Below are positions 1-5,691 of a stretch of 6,191 bases of DNA, piece after piece. Origin of the DNA: Proteobacteria bacterium UBA4457. GTDB taxonomy: Bacteria; Pseudomonadota; Gammaproteobacteria; Ga0077536. The position numbers were made by a program, and so were the translations under genes. Each line of letters begins with the position of its first letter. Positions within the stretch are counted from its first letter, which is position 1. Location of the stretch: the NCBI GenBank assembly GCA_002390205.1, contig DGOV01000035.1:1-6191 (forward strand), written 5' to 3'. The notes under the pieces are model-generated. The model searched no databases. It was not told where the DNA came from and saw nothing but the letters and a program-made list of their open reading frames with translations.

Positions 1-253
1 GATTCATATTCTCAAACGTTAATTGTATGTCGATGATTGGAAATTTAAGGAACCCCAATGTTCGAGTTTTCTCCTTAGATAAACTGATGTCGACCTTCTC
101 TCCAGTTTTCCAGCTACTATGAGCACCATCAGACTTTAGAGCTATATGGGCATCGGGAAATAGCTTTGGATAAACTCGAAAGAAATCTGAGTAGCTAAGT
201 CCCATATCACAACAAGAAATGACCGTGGTTTTATTTAATTGTTCACTGTTCAC
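1..253 (-). CDS. Unrecognised protein, N-terminal 84 residues (runs off left edge)
   Basis: An open frame on the minus strand begins after an in-frame TAA at 268-266 and stays open to the window edge. The best start is GTG at 253-251, giving MNSEQLNKTTVISCCDMGLS at the N-terminus. An internal ATG at 205-203 is the alternative, but it would cut away the hydrophobic strand-like TTVISCC segment. Neither start has a clear Shine-Dalgarno. A TATAAC hexamer at 271-266 could be a -10 box, and would give a very short leader before the GTG. There is no signal peptide or membrane helix. The visible part alternates short hydrophobic stretches with charged loops and ends in a strand-rich segment (LGFLKFPIIDIQLTF, about residues 66-80). 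I do not recognise the family. It lies on the same strand as the aor operon but 278 bases downstream of it, so co-transcription is possible but unproven. The open frame over 84 codons with protein-like composition is the main support. Confidence 0.55.
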   Translation of the reverse strand, partial: MNSEQLNKTTVISCCDMGLSYSDFFRVYPKLFPDAHIALKSDGAHSSWKTGEKVDISLSKEKTRTLGFLKFPIIDIQLTFENMN

Positions 254-531
254 TAAGTAATAACGTTATAAGTCGAATCTAGTGGGGACAAACGACTCTT
301 TAAAATCAAGAGCCCAGCTCTAGTTTGACCAAAATAATTTGTACAGAAAGCGTAAATAGCCACAGAGGAGAGCTGGAGCCAAATAAGTTCCACGAGAGGT
401 AAATTGACATTCAAAGCTTACCGACACCCTATATCGCTACAAGTATAAATTGTAGCCGTCTATTCTTTTACAGTACAGACCTCTGGGCCAATGACACCCG
501 GTTTTACTCCGCACATCAAATGTCCGTGGCC
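254..531. other. Intergenic gap without a recognisable gene
   Basis: This is the stretch between the end of the MoaD-like gene and the start of the left-edge gene. Stops occur often, and I see no convincing coding frame, tRNA or other RNA gene. It holds one compact hairpin (436-456) and a pair of 8-base inverted arms at 314-321 and 369-376, separated by 47 bases. There is also a TTGACA hexamer at 404-409 on the plus strand with no well-spaced -10 box. A strong GC-rich terminator followed by a T-run is not visible behind the operon on the minus strand. Confidence 0.5.
436..456. repeat. 7-bp perfect hairpin downstream of the aor operon
   Basis: The arms GCTACAA (436-442) and TTGTAGC (450-456) are exact reverse complements around a 7-base loop. 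The hairpin lies about 75 bases past the stop codon of the MoaD-like gene. On the minus strand it is followed by GATATAGGG rather than a T-run, so it is a poor intrinsic terminator for the operon. On the plus strand a T-rich stretch (TCTATTCTTTTA) follows within a few bases. It may be a weak terminator, an RNA 3'-end structure, or chance. Confidence 0.3.
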
Positions 532-795
532 TTACCCTCCCGCGACGGGAGGCCACACTGCTAAAACATCCTTATCACTCAGAAAGCTGGTTTTTCTTTT
601 TTCGGGCGGTATGAAAAAACCATTTACTAGCACTAAATGGGCTGACTCCAGTGGAACACTCTGCTGCTCCAGCACGCCGACTATTGAACAGTCGCGAGGA
701 ATAATGATATCAATTTTATTTTCTACAGCTTCTTTAGGAAGATATTGCGCCAGTGATGCGTATAGTTTAAATGTAATTGTTATCTTCAAAGGCAT
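532..795 (-). CDS. MoaD/ThiS-family sulfur carrier protein, last gene of the aor operon
   Basis: This is an 87-residue protein with the size and layout of the ubiquitin-like sulfur carriers MoaD and ThiS. It has a strand at residues 4-10 (KITITFK), a Leu/Tyr-containing helix region at about 11-19, a strand at 27-32, the LVNGFFIP segment at about 56-63 and a DKDVLAVWPPVAGG ending. The C-terminal Gly86-Gly87 is the hallmark: in this family it is adenylated and then thiocarboxylated, and it donates the sulfurs of the molybdo- or tungstopterin dithiolene. Placement directly after aorABC (62-base gap) suggests a carrier dedicated to the tungsten cofactor of AorB; Aromatoleum-type aor clusters also carry a MoaD-like gene. 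The ATG at 795 is the only good start, since an in-frame stop lies upstream without another ATG, but its Shine-Dalgarno is weak. No MoeB/ThiF-type activating enzyme or MoaE is present in the window. Family call is firm; the dedicated role is inferred. Confidence 0.88.
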   Translation of the reverse strand: MPLKITITFKLYASLAQYLPKEAVENKIDIIIPRDCSIVGVLEQQSVPLESAHLVLVNGFFIPPEKRKTSFLSDKDVLAVWPPVAGG

Positions 796-857
796 GAGTT
801 TTTCGGACCATAAATCGTGAAAAACCGAAACATATCACACTTTGCGGCCCCAGTTAG
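796..857 (-). other. Spacer between aorC and the MoaD-like gene with a possible 6-bp stem
   Basis: This is the longest spacer within the operon (62 bases; the others are 25 and 36). It contains TTTCGG (801-806) and CCGAAA (825-830), exact reverse complements separated by 18 bases. On the minus-strand transcript this stem would lie just before the MoaD-like start codon, where no clear Shine-Dalgarno is seen. It may tune translation or mRNA stability, or be coincidental. Confidence 0.25.
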
Positions 858-2126
858 CTATTTCATCACATCTGCATTAAAGCCTATAGCTTGAGTTGCA
901 CCTAAATATGCTTCCATGATTCGAGTCGGATCTTTCATGAGCCTCTCTTTCCAAACCCCAAGCTTTATCTTACTTTGAATAAGGCCGCGCAGCACCCCAA
1001 CATGTTGGGTCAAACCCAGACTAGTAGCGCCTACCAAAATGTCATCTTGAAACTGCAGATTTATATATTTAAATCGTTCTTTATTAAGCAGCTCGGCTGA
1101 ATCTCCTCCCGTCACCCCCATCCACAAGCCGAAGGAACTCGAAATGAGTCCTAAGGTATCGAGCACATTCATGTTTACCGAGCCTCGATGGGTGGCTTGA
1201 GTTTGTCCTGCCATATTTTTTGCAGCAAGCGCTCCGTGCTCTACCGCAGTCGGCTGGATCGCTTGAACAGACATCTCTCCAGTAGAAAAATCATAGGCTT
1301 GTGCGACATCCCCCGCAGCAAAAATGTTCTCATCACTCGTTCTCATCGCTTTATCTACTAAAACGCCCTCTTCTATCTTCACGTCGGTCGTGTCAAGCGC
1401 GCTCGTATTGGGTTTCACGCCTGTGGCAGAAACCACCATATCAGCAATTAATTTATGACTCGTGCTCAATTCGACTAACAAAGAACCGTCATCTTGAGAT
1501 ATAGAATTAACTTTCGTAGAAGTGTGGACATTGACACCGTTATGTTGGCACCAATCCTTTATCATAGTGCCAGCAATATCGTTCATCATTCTGGGCACCA
1601 TCCGGTCTTCCATTTCAACTACCGTCAAGTCAGCGCCACTTTTTGCGAGCGCTTCAAGAATAATACACCCGATGAATCCAGCACCCATCAGCACCACTTT
1701 CGATCCTGGTTTCGCAACCCTCGCGATGTGTCTAGCATCTTCCAAGGTCCAACAACTCGTCACACCGGGTAAATCAATACCTGGTATCGGAGGCGCTAAA
1801 GGAGTTGAGCCAGTCGCAATAAGCAACTTGTCGTAATTGATTTTTGTCCCACCCTGTAGACCTATGGTTTTCTCCGTTTGATCAACTGACACAACCTTAC
1901 CTTGGACGATGGCGATTCCGCTTCTTTTATAATGCTCATCGTCTTTACGCAGAAAAGTACCACGTTCATCGATTTGATTAATAAGTAAGTACGGAATGGC
2001 CATTCTCGAGTAAGGCATTTCAGGCTCGTCACCTACCAAGGTTATGACGCCGTCAGGGTCTATTTTACGAAGGTTCTCAGCAGCAGTGACTCCAGCGGGT
2101 CCCGCTCCAATAATTACATATTGCAC
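858..2126 (-). CDS. aorC: FAD/NAD(P)-dependent oxidoreductase, AorC subunit of tungsten aldehyde oxidoreductase
   Basis: A 422-residue flavoprotein of the pyridine nucleotide-disulfide oxidoreductase/NADH-dependent reductase fold. The N-terminus carries the FAD Rossmann motif GAGPAG (7-12), followed by the IATGSTP motif (103-109). A second Rossmann motif, GAGFIG (148-153), has an acidic residue at the end of the next strand (VVEME, E171), which fits NAD(H) better than NADP(H). AAGD (270-273) contacts the FAD. The last 110 or so residues form the C-terminal domain. By analogy with Aromatoleum AorC it exchanges electrons between the Fe-S chain of AorA and NAD+. The start is GTG at 2126-2124, 36 bases after the aorB stop, with a good GGGAG Shine-Dalgarno 10 bases upstream. 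The redox-active Cys pair of disulfide reductases is absent, as expected for this branch. Flavoprotein identity is certain; subunit assignment rests on gene order and length. Confidence 0.9.
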   Translation of the reverse strand: MQYVIIGAGPAGVTAAENLRKIDPDGVITLVGDEPEMPYSRMAIPYLLINQIDERGTFLRKDDEHYKRSGIAIVQGKVVSVDQTEKTIGLQGGTKINYDKLLIATGSTPLAPPIPGIDLPGVTSCWTLEDARHIARVAKPGSKVVLMGAGFIGCIILEALAKSGADLTVVEMEDRMVPRMMNDIAGTMIKDWCQHNGVNVHTSTKVNSISQDDGSLLVELSTSHKLIADMVVSATGVKPNTSALDTTDVKIEEGVLVDKAMRTSDENIFAAGDVAQAYDFSTGEMSVQAIQPTAVEHGALAAKNMAGQTQATHRGSVNMNVLDTLGLISSSFGLWMGVTGGDSAELLNKERFKYINLQFQDDILVGATSLGLTQHVGVLRGLIQSKIKLGVWKERLMKDPTRIMEAYLGATQAIGFNADVMK

Positions 2127-2162
2127 TTTCGTCTAGCTCCCGTCATGTAATATTTTATAAAC

Positions 2163-4013
2163 TTAAAGGCCCAAACGACCCATGGTTTCATTAGTTGGTA
2201 CACCTTCCTCAGACCAACCACGCAGTGCATAATACTGGGGTAGCATCTCGTGCAACCGATTTACGGAACCTTTAGCTGGGCCAGTCTTTGCAGCGTCTTT
2301 AAGAAGCCTCGCTGGGAGCGTATCGTCTGCTTTTGTAAGACCCGCATCAAGATTAAACTGTCTTTCCAAATTCCAGATTCTTTCGCCGGCTTCCAGCATT
2401 GAAGCGGCGCTCCATCCACCTTCGCAAGCAGCATCAACCTGGGGGGCAATATCTTCCAAAGTCCAGGCAAACGTAGTGAACGTGCATAGGCCCGTGCTGT
2501 CAACCGCTGCCGTCGCATCTTGAAAAGCTTTCACAAGTTCTGGTTTCCCATCAGTCGTCAGTGGATCAGTCTTCACCGGAACCCCCATGATCTCAGATGA
2601 TACTGTATAGCCTCTCAAGTGACATGCTCCCCGATTTGACGTGGCATAACCGAGCCCCATTCCCTGTATCGCTCTTGGGTCATAAGCTGGAAACTCTTGC
2701 CCTTTTACAGTCATTGAAATCTCAGAGTGCCCATACTTCTCACACAACCTTTTCGAGCCCATAGCCAAGTCTTTACCAAACCCTTCGCCTGTAGCGACTA
2801 GCTCTGCCGCTTTCGTAAGCGCCTCAGCCGACCCAAAAGACAGGTCAAGACCTTCTGTCGTTTCTAGAGTAATCGCTCCCATTTCAAATAATTCCATAGC
2901 CGCTGAGACAGTAGCCCCAAAGGAAATAGGATCGTATCCATCTTCATTACATAGAAAATTAGCGTAAGTTAGCGCATCTAGATCATCAATTCCTACATTC
3001 GAACCTAATGCCCAAGCTGATTCGTACTCGAGGCCACCAGACGCTCCAATGTATTCCGGTTTATTCTCAATACTATAGTGTTGTGGATCGATTGTAGAAA
3101 TCCGACCGCAGGCTATAGTGCAACCAAAACAGGCTGCGTTGGTAACCAAATTAGGTTTACCATCACTTTCTCGCGGTTCAGCCATAGCCTCACCAGAAAT
3201 TTTATGAGCACCTTCAAATTGAACTTCCTTCATATTTCTAGTAGGCATAGCCCCAACTTCATTGATGACGTTCATCAGTACTTGAGTACCCATCGCTGGC
3301 AAACCTTCTCCTGTTACTGCATTGTCAGCAAGTGTCTTTTTTCCTTCGCTAGTGGCTTTAAAAAATGCCTTAGGATCTCTTACGTTCCCTACTCCGACCG
3401 TTCCTCTTATAACGACTGCTTTCAAGTGCTTCGAAGCCATAACTGTGCCGACTCCTGAGCGTCCGGCAGCTCTATGGCGATCGTTTACAATTGAAGCATA
3501 CAGACAACCGTTTTCAGCAGACCTCCCTACGCAAGCAATCTTCACTAATGGATCTTGGAACTTCTCGTGAAGCAACTCATCAGCCGCCCACACTGATTTT
3601 CCCCACAAATCATCCGCGGGCATCAGTTGTGCTTTTTCATTTTCTAAATAAAGAAAAACTGGAGCTTTGGATTTTCCTTCAAAAATAATCATGTCCCAAC
3701 CAGCTTGCTTCATTTCTGCCCCGATAAAGCCTCCAGAATTCGAGCATGCGATCGCTCCGGTCAAAGGACTTTTTGTAATAACAGAATAGCGTCCGCCTGT
3801 TGAAGCCATAGTCCCAGTCAAAGGACCAGTGGCCATTATTAACTTATTTTCGGGGGACAATGCATCCGCTTTAGGGTCGATTTCTTCCGCAAGGTATTTA
3901 GTCGCTAATCCTCTTTGCCCTAAAAAAAGATGAGCCCATTCCATATTCAGAGGCTCTGGCTCACAAGTACCTTTTGTTAAGTTCACTCTCAGAATTTTTC
4001 GTTGCCAAGACAT
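2163..4013 (-). CDS. aorB: Aldehyde:ferredoxin oxidoreductase family, tungstopterin catalytic subunit (AorB)
   Basis: A 616-residue cytoplasmic protein, full length for the AOR family (about 600-620). It oxidises aldehydes to carboxylic acids at a tungsten bis-pyranopterin site. The N-terminal domain shows the typical run from GPLTGTMASTGGRYSV (63-78) through SNSGGFIGAE (91-100) to NDRHRAAGRSGVGTVMASKH (177-196). The [4Fe-4S] ligands are C295, C298 and C302 (CxxCxxxC) plus C510 in DSTGLC. The LEYES segment (328-332), DPRAIQGMGLGYATSNRGA (445-463) and H465 match the conserved pterin and active-site region. The start at 4013 (MSWQRKILRV) follows a GGGAG Shine-Dalgarno 9 bases upstream and lies 25 bases after the aorA stop. 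The frame is open 24 residues further upstream to 4085, but that would overlap aorA and does not fit the family N-terminus. Tungsten rather than molybdenum is inferred from the family. Substrate range cannot be read from sequence. Confidence 0.96.
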   Translation of the reverse strand: MSWQRKILRVNLTKGTCEPEPLNMEWAHLFLGQRGLATKYLAEEIDPKADALSPENKLIMATGPLTGTMASTGGRYSVITKSPLTGAIACSNSGGFIGAEMKQAGWDMIIFEGKSKAPVFLYLENEKAQLMPADDLWGKSVWAADELLHEKFQDPLVKIACVGRSAENGCLYASIVNDRHRAAGRSGVGTVMASKHLKAVVIRGTVGVGNVRDPKAFFKATSEGKKTLADNAVTGEGLPAMGTQVLMNVINEVGAMPTRNMKEVQFEGAHKISGEAMAEPRESDGKPNLVTNAACFGCTIACGRISTIDPQHYSIENKPEYIGASGGLEYESAWALGSNVGIDDLDALTYANFLCNEDGYDPISFGATVSAAMELFEMGAITLETTEGLDLSFGSAEALTKAAELVATGEGFGKDLAMGSKRLCEKYGHSEISMTVKGQEFPAYDPRAIQGMGLGYATSNRGACHLRGYTVSSEIMGVPVKTDPLTTDGKPELVKAFQDATAAVDSTGLCTFTTFAWTLEDIAPQVDAACEGGWSAASMLEAGERIWNLERQFNLDAGLTKADDTLPARLLKDAAKTGPAKGSVNRLHEMLPQYYALRGWSEEGVPTNETMGRLGL

Positions 4014-4038
4014 TGTTGTTAACTCCCGGTTTCGTGGA

Positions 4039-4506
4039 TTAGTTTTGTGGTATAGATTGAGCAGCATGAGAGCGCATTCTCTCAAGGCCCGTATGTTCTG
4101 AATCTACATAAGTTATGGCTTGAGTCGGGCAAGCGGTGACACATGCTGGGTCTCCCCCGCACAAGTCGCATTTCATCACTTTACCGCTATCAGCGTTATA
4201 ATTTACGGTCCCAAAAGGACAGGCTATAGTGCAAACCTTACAACCCACACAAACGTCTTCGATCACTTCTTTGGCACCCGTCACTTCGTTCACAACTATG
4301 GCCTCAACAGGACAGGCATGAAGGCACCAAGCTTCAGAGCACTGGGTACAGGTGTAAGGAGCGAATCTGCCTTCATGGTGAAAATTAAAAACTTTGATAC
4401 GAGATTTAGAAGGATTAAAAACCCCTTCATTTTCATAAGAACAGGCCATTTCGCATTGTAAACAGCCAGTACACTTCTCGGGCTCTAGTTGGAGCGCTTT
4501 TAACAT
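4039..4506 (-). CDS. aorA: Four-cluster ferredoxin-like electron-transfer subunit (AorA)
   Basis: A 155-residue iron-sulfur protein of the polyferredoxin/DMSO-reductase-beta-like type. Sixteen cysteines fall into four groups of four: 12/15/18/22, 53/56/61/65, 86/89/92/96 and 113/116/122/126, enough for four [4Fe-4S] clusters. Three of the groups end in the classic CP, as in ACPVEA, ACPFGT and ACPTQA. There is no signal peptide or twin-arginine motif, so it acts in the cytoplasm. In the Aromatoleum enzyme the equivalent small subunit carries four clusters, links AorB to AorC and can polymerise with AorB into electron-conducting filaments; whether this one does so is not visible here. It is the first gene of the operon. 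The ATG at 4506 follows a purine-rich GGGGGAAG about 8 bases upstream. The 29 residues after the last cluster (127-155) are polar and end without further cysteines. AorA assignment comes from cysteine count and gene order. Confidence 0.93.
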   Translation of the reverse strand: MLKALQLEPEKCTGCLQCEMACSYENEGVFNPSKSRIKVFNFHHEGRFAPYTCTQCSEAWCLHACPVEAIVVNEVTGAKEVIEDVCVGCKVCTIACPFGTVNYNADSGKVMKCDLCGGDPACVTACPTQAITYVDSEHTGLERMRSHAAQSIPQN

Positions 4507-4604
4507 ATCTCGTCTTCCCCCATTAAATACGCTGCGTCATAGTTCATATTCTTATGCAATCTACACAGCATCGTTCACTAAAAATTATCAACAGGTTCCA
4601 TCAG

Positions 4605-4636
4605 TTTTATATAATTTATGTCTGCTGAGATTGAAC
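4605..4636 (-). promoter_or_regulatory. Possible aorA operon promoter
   Basis: On the minus strand the sequence reads TTCAAT, then about 16 bases, then TATATA/TATAAA. This is a weak sigma-70-like pairing about 100 bases upstream of the aorA start codon. The -35-like element overlaps the spacer of a direct repeat (4625-4643), as would be expected of a regulated promoter with a poor -35. No convincing GG-N10-GC sigma-54 signature was seen. It is a by-eye match in AT-rich DNA, so confidence is low. Confidence 0.3.
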
Positions 4637-4643
4637 TGAGATT
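4625..4643. repeat. Direct repeat CTGAGATT x2 with 11-bp step
   Basis: CTGAGATT occurs at 4625-4632 and again at 4636-4643, a step of 11 bp, so both copies would face the same side of the DNA helix. They lie at and just upstream of the suggested -35 of the aorA promoter. Tandem sites of this kind often bind an activator that touches RNA polymerase; no protein partner can be named from the window. Confidence 0.4.
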
Positions 4644-4687
4644 AACTGCAATTTGCATGAAATACTAGAGGCAAGCAATTGATTGTG

Positions 4688-4723
4688 AATAGAAATCATT
4701 ATTATAAAAGAATGATTTCTATT
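4688..4723. repeat. Perfect 13-bp inverted repeat, candidate operator
   Basis: AATAGAAATCATT (4688-4700) and AATGATTTCTATT (4711-4723) are exact reverse complements around a 10-base spacer. A third copy, AATGATTCTTATT (4734-4746), matches the right arm at 11 of 13 bases. All three start at exact 23-bp steps. The set sits upstream of both the plus-strand -10 box and the suggested aorA promoter, which fits a shared regulator. No gene ends here and the stem is AT-rich without a T-run, so a terminator is unlikely. The GAATCATT-like core has some resemblance to Fur boxes, but the match is partial. Confidence 0.6.
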
Positions 4724-4780
4724 TAGCTATATAAATGATTCTTATTAACTCAAAAGCATGTAATTTAAGTTTAGTAGGAA

Positions 4781-4786
4781 TATAAT
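4781..4786 (+). promoter_or_regulatory. -10 box upstream of the substrate-binding-like gene
   Basis: A perfect TATAAT lies about 36 bases ahead of the ATG at 4823, putting the transcript start near 4793 and a leader of about 30 bases. No good -35 hexamer is found at 16-18 bases upstream, and no TGn extension precedes the box. This would suit an activator-dependent promoter served by the repeats at 4688-4746. Confidence 0.45.
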
Positions 4787-4822
4787 AAAGCTGTAACTAT
4801 CATAGACCAGTCGGCACGAAAA

Positions 4823-5629
4823 ATGAAAAATAAAAAAGACATATGGCGTCGTTATTTAAACTGTTTTAAAATCTCATCATTTGTAATTCTCTGCTTCTTC
4901 AGCGCTCTTGCCTATTCCAAAGACTTACCCTTATATTTCTATGGCGACATGCCTTCCGACGAGTGGCACGGTGCTATACAGGGTTTGCTAGAAGCGAATA
5001 CCCAAGGTAAATTTCTACAGCTAAACTATAAACTCATACACAAAACGAACCTGGACAACGTAAAGGCTGACAAACCGTACGCTGTCATATCATCGCTGTC
5101 TCCAGCAAAACTCAGACAAGCACTTTTAGCAAATCCTCAGATACCCTTTCTAAATGTAAGCTCAATGCCCGAACATTTTTCTAGTTTATGCGCCCCTAAC
5201 CTGTTTTATATCAGACCCCATCCCTCCTCCCTAGTCGCCGCAGAAGCTGACTGGAAAGCCAAAGGCAGGATCGAAGCCAAAGTGGTCTTATGGCACCACA
5301 GTTTTAAAAAATATGCCGCGGCGCAGCTAAACAAACGGTATAAACAAAATGCCGACCGTCGTATGAACGCGGAATCGTGGGCTGGCTGGGCTTCAGTTAA
5401 ACTTTTCTCCGATACCTTAGCCCGCAATGGCCCCGAATCAGAAATAAGCATAGTCAATTTTCTGAAGAAGAGCCTCGCTTTTGATGGACAGAAAGGTAAA
5501 GATCTGTTTTTTAATAGTTATAACTATTTAGAGCAACCTTTATTGGTGATCCACGATGACAAAATTGTTGGAGAAATAAGTTCAAGTCAACTACTGTCTG
5601 CTGAAAGTGGAGCATTCGCTTGTGAATGA
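4823..5629 (+). CDS. Secreted substrate-binding-like protein of the PQQ-dehydrogenase-associated ABC transporter type
   Basis: A 268-residue protein with a basic N-terminus (KNKKDIWRR), a hydrophobic core at about 17-30 and a likely Sec cleavage after A30 or S32, so it is periplasmic. The C-terminal half carries the pattern of the ABC substrate-binding proteins found beside PQQ-dependent alcohol dehydrogenases: LWHHSFKKYAAAQLNKRY (156-173), WAGWASVKL (186-194), FDGQKGKDLFF (220-230) and LEQPLLV (236-242). Those proteins are type I periplasmic-binding folds, usually about 100 residues longer. Here the part between NLFYIRPHPSS (126-136) and KVVLWHHS (153-160) looks drastically shortened, so ligand binding may be altered. 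The ATG at 4823 is the only start that keeps the signal peptide; its Shine-Dalgarno is weak. The propeller gene follows 62 bases later on the same strand. The natural ligand of the family is unknown to me. The frame is intact, so this is not an obvious pseudogene. Confidence 0.75.
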   Translation: MKNKKDIWRRYLNCFKISSFVILCFFSALAYSKDLPLYFYGDMPSDEWHGAIQGLLEANTQGKFLQLNYKLIHKTNLDNVKADKPYAVISSLSPAKLRQALLANPQIPFLNVSSMPEHFSSLCAPNLFYIRPHPSSLVAAEADWKAKGRIEAKVVLWHHSFKKYAAAQLNKRYKQNADRRMNAESWAGWASVKLFSDTLARNGPESEISIVNFLKKSLAFDGQKGKDLFFNSYNYLEQPLLVIHDDKIVGEISSSQLLSAESGAFACE

Positions 5630-5691
5630 GCAGAAAGCCAAAAATTCATTTAACATATAGAGACACTTATCAGAGCTACAGAGGAAAAGCT

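Larger units (their letters stand above)
4507..4822. promoter_or_regulatory. Divergent AT-rich intergenic control region
   Basis: This 316-base region separates the minus-strand aor operon from the plus-strand PQQ-associated genes and must hold promoters for both. It is much richer in A+T than the flanking genes. It contains a perfect 13-bp inverted repeat with a third related copy (4688-4746), a pair of 8-base direct repeats one helical turn apart (4625-4643), a consensus TATAAT on the plus strand (4781-4786), and TATA-like sequence on the minus strand near 4607-4616. No coding frame or RNA gene is evident in it. Confidence 0.7.

Noticed and set aside
404..435. TTGACA followed by CTATAT on the plus strand as a promoter
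   Set aside because: The spacing of 19-20 bases is poor, and it would only drive transcription into the antisense of the aor operon.
491..820. 109-codon open frame on the plus strand
   Set aside because: It lies antisense across the MoaD-like gene, has no Shine-Dalgarno and reads as low-plausibility protein. The minus-strand frame has a clear family match ending in Gly-Gly.
1301..1836. Three overlapping plus-strand open frames inside aorC
   Set aside because: They are antisense to a well-supported flavoprotein with intact FAD and NAD motifs. Their translations show no domain pattern.
2261..2518. 85-codon minus-strand open frame in another frame of aorB
   Set aside because: It lies wholly inside the conserved C-terminal part of aorB, and its composition is that of an out-of-frame reading.
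3078..3688. Plus-strand open frames inside aorB
   Set aside because: They are antisense shadows of the AOR catalytic subunit, with no ribosome sites or recognisable motifs.
4014..4085. 24-residue upstream extension of aorB overlapping the end of aorA
   Set aside because: The family N-terminus and a good GGGAG Shine-Dalgarno support the start at 4013. The extension does not resemble AOR sequences.
4120..4461. Plus-strand open frame antisense to aorA
   Set aside because: The opposite strand encodes all 16 cluster cysteines in proper spacing, which settles the coding strand.
4688..4723. Palindrome as a transcription terminator
   Set aside because: It is AT-rich, lacks a T-run, and no gene ends next to it since both neighbours point away.
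5206..5457. 83-codon minus-strand open frame
   Set aside because: It is antisense to the substrate-binding-like gene, whose conserved C-terminal motifs lie on the plus strand here.
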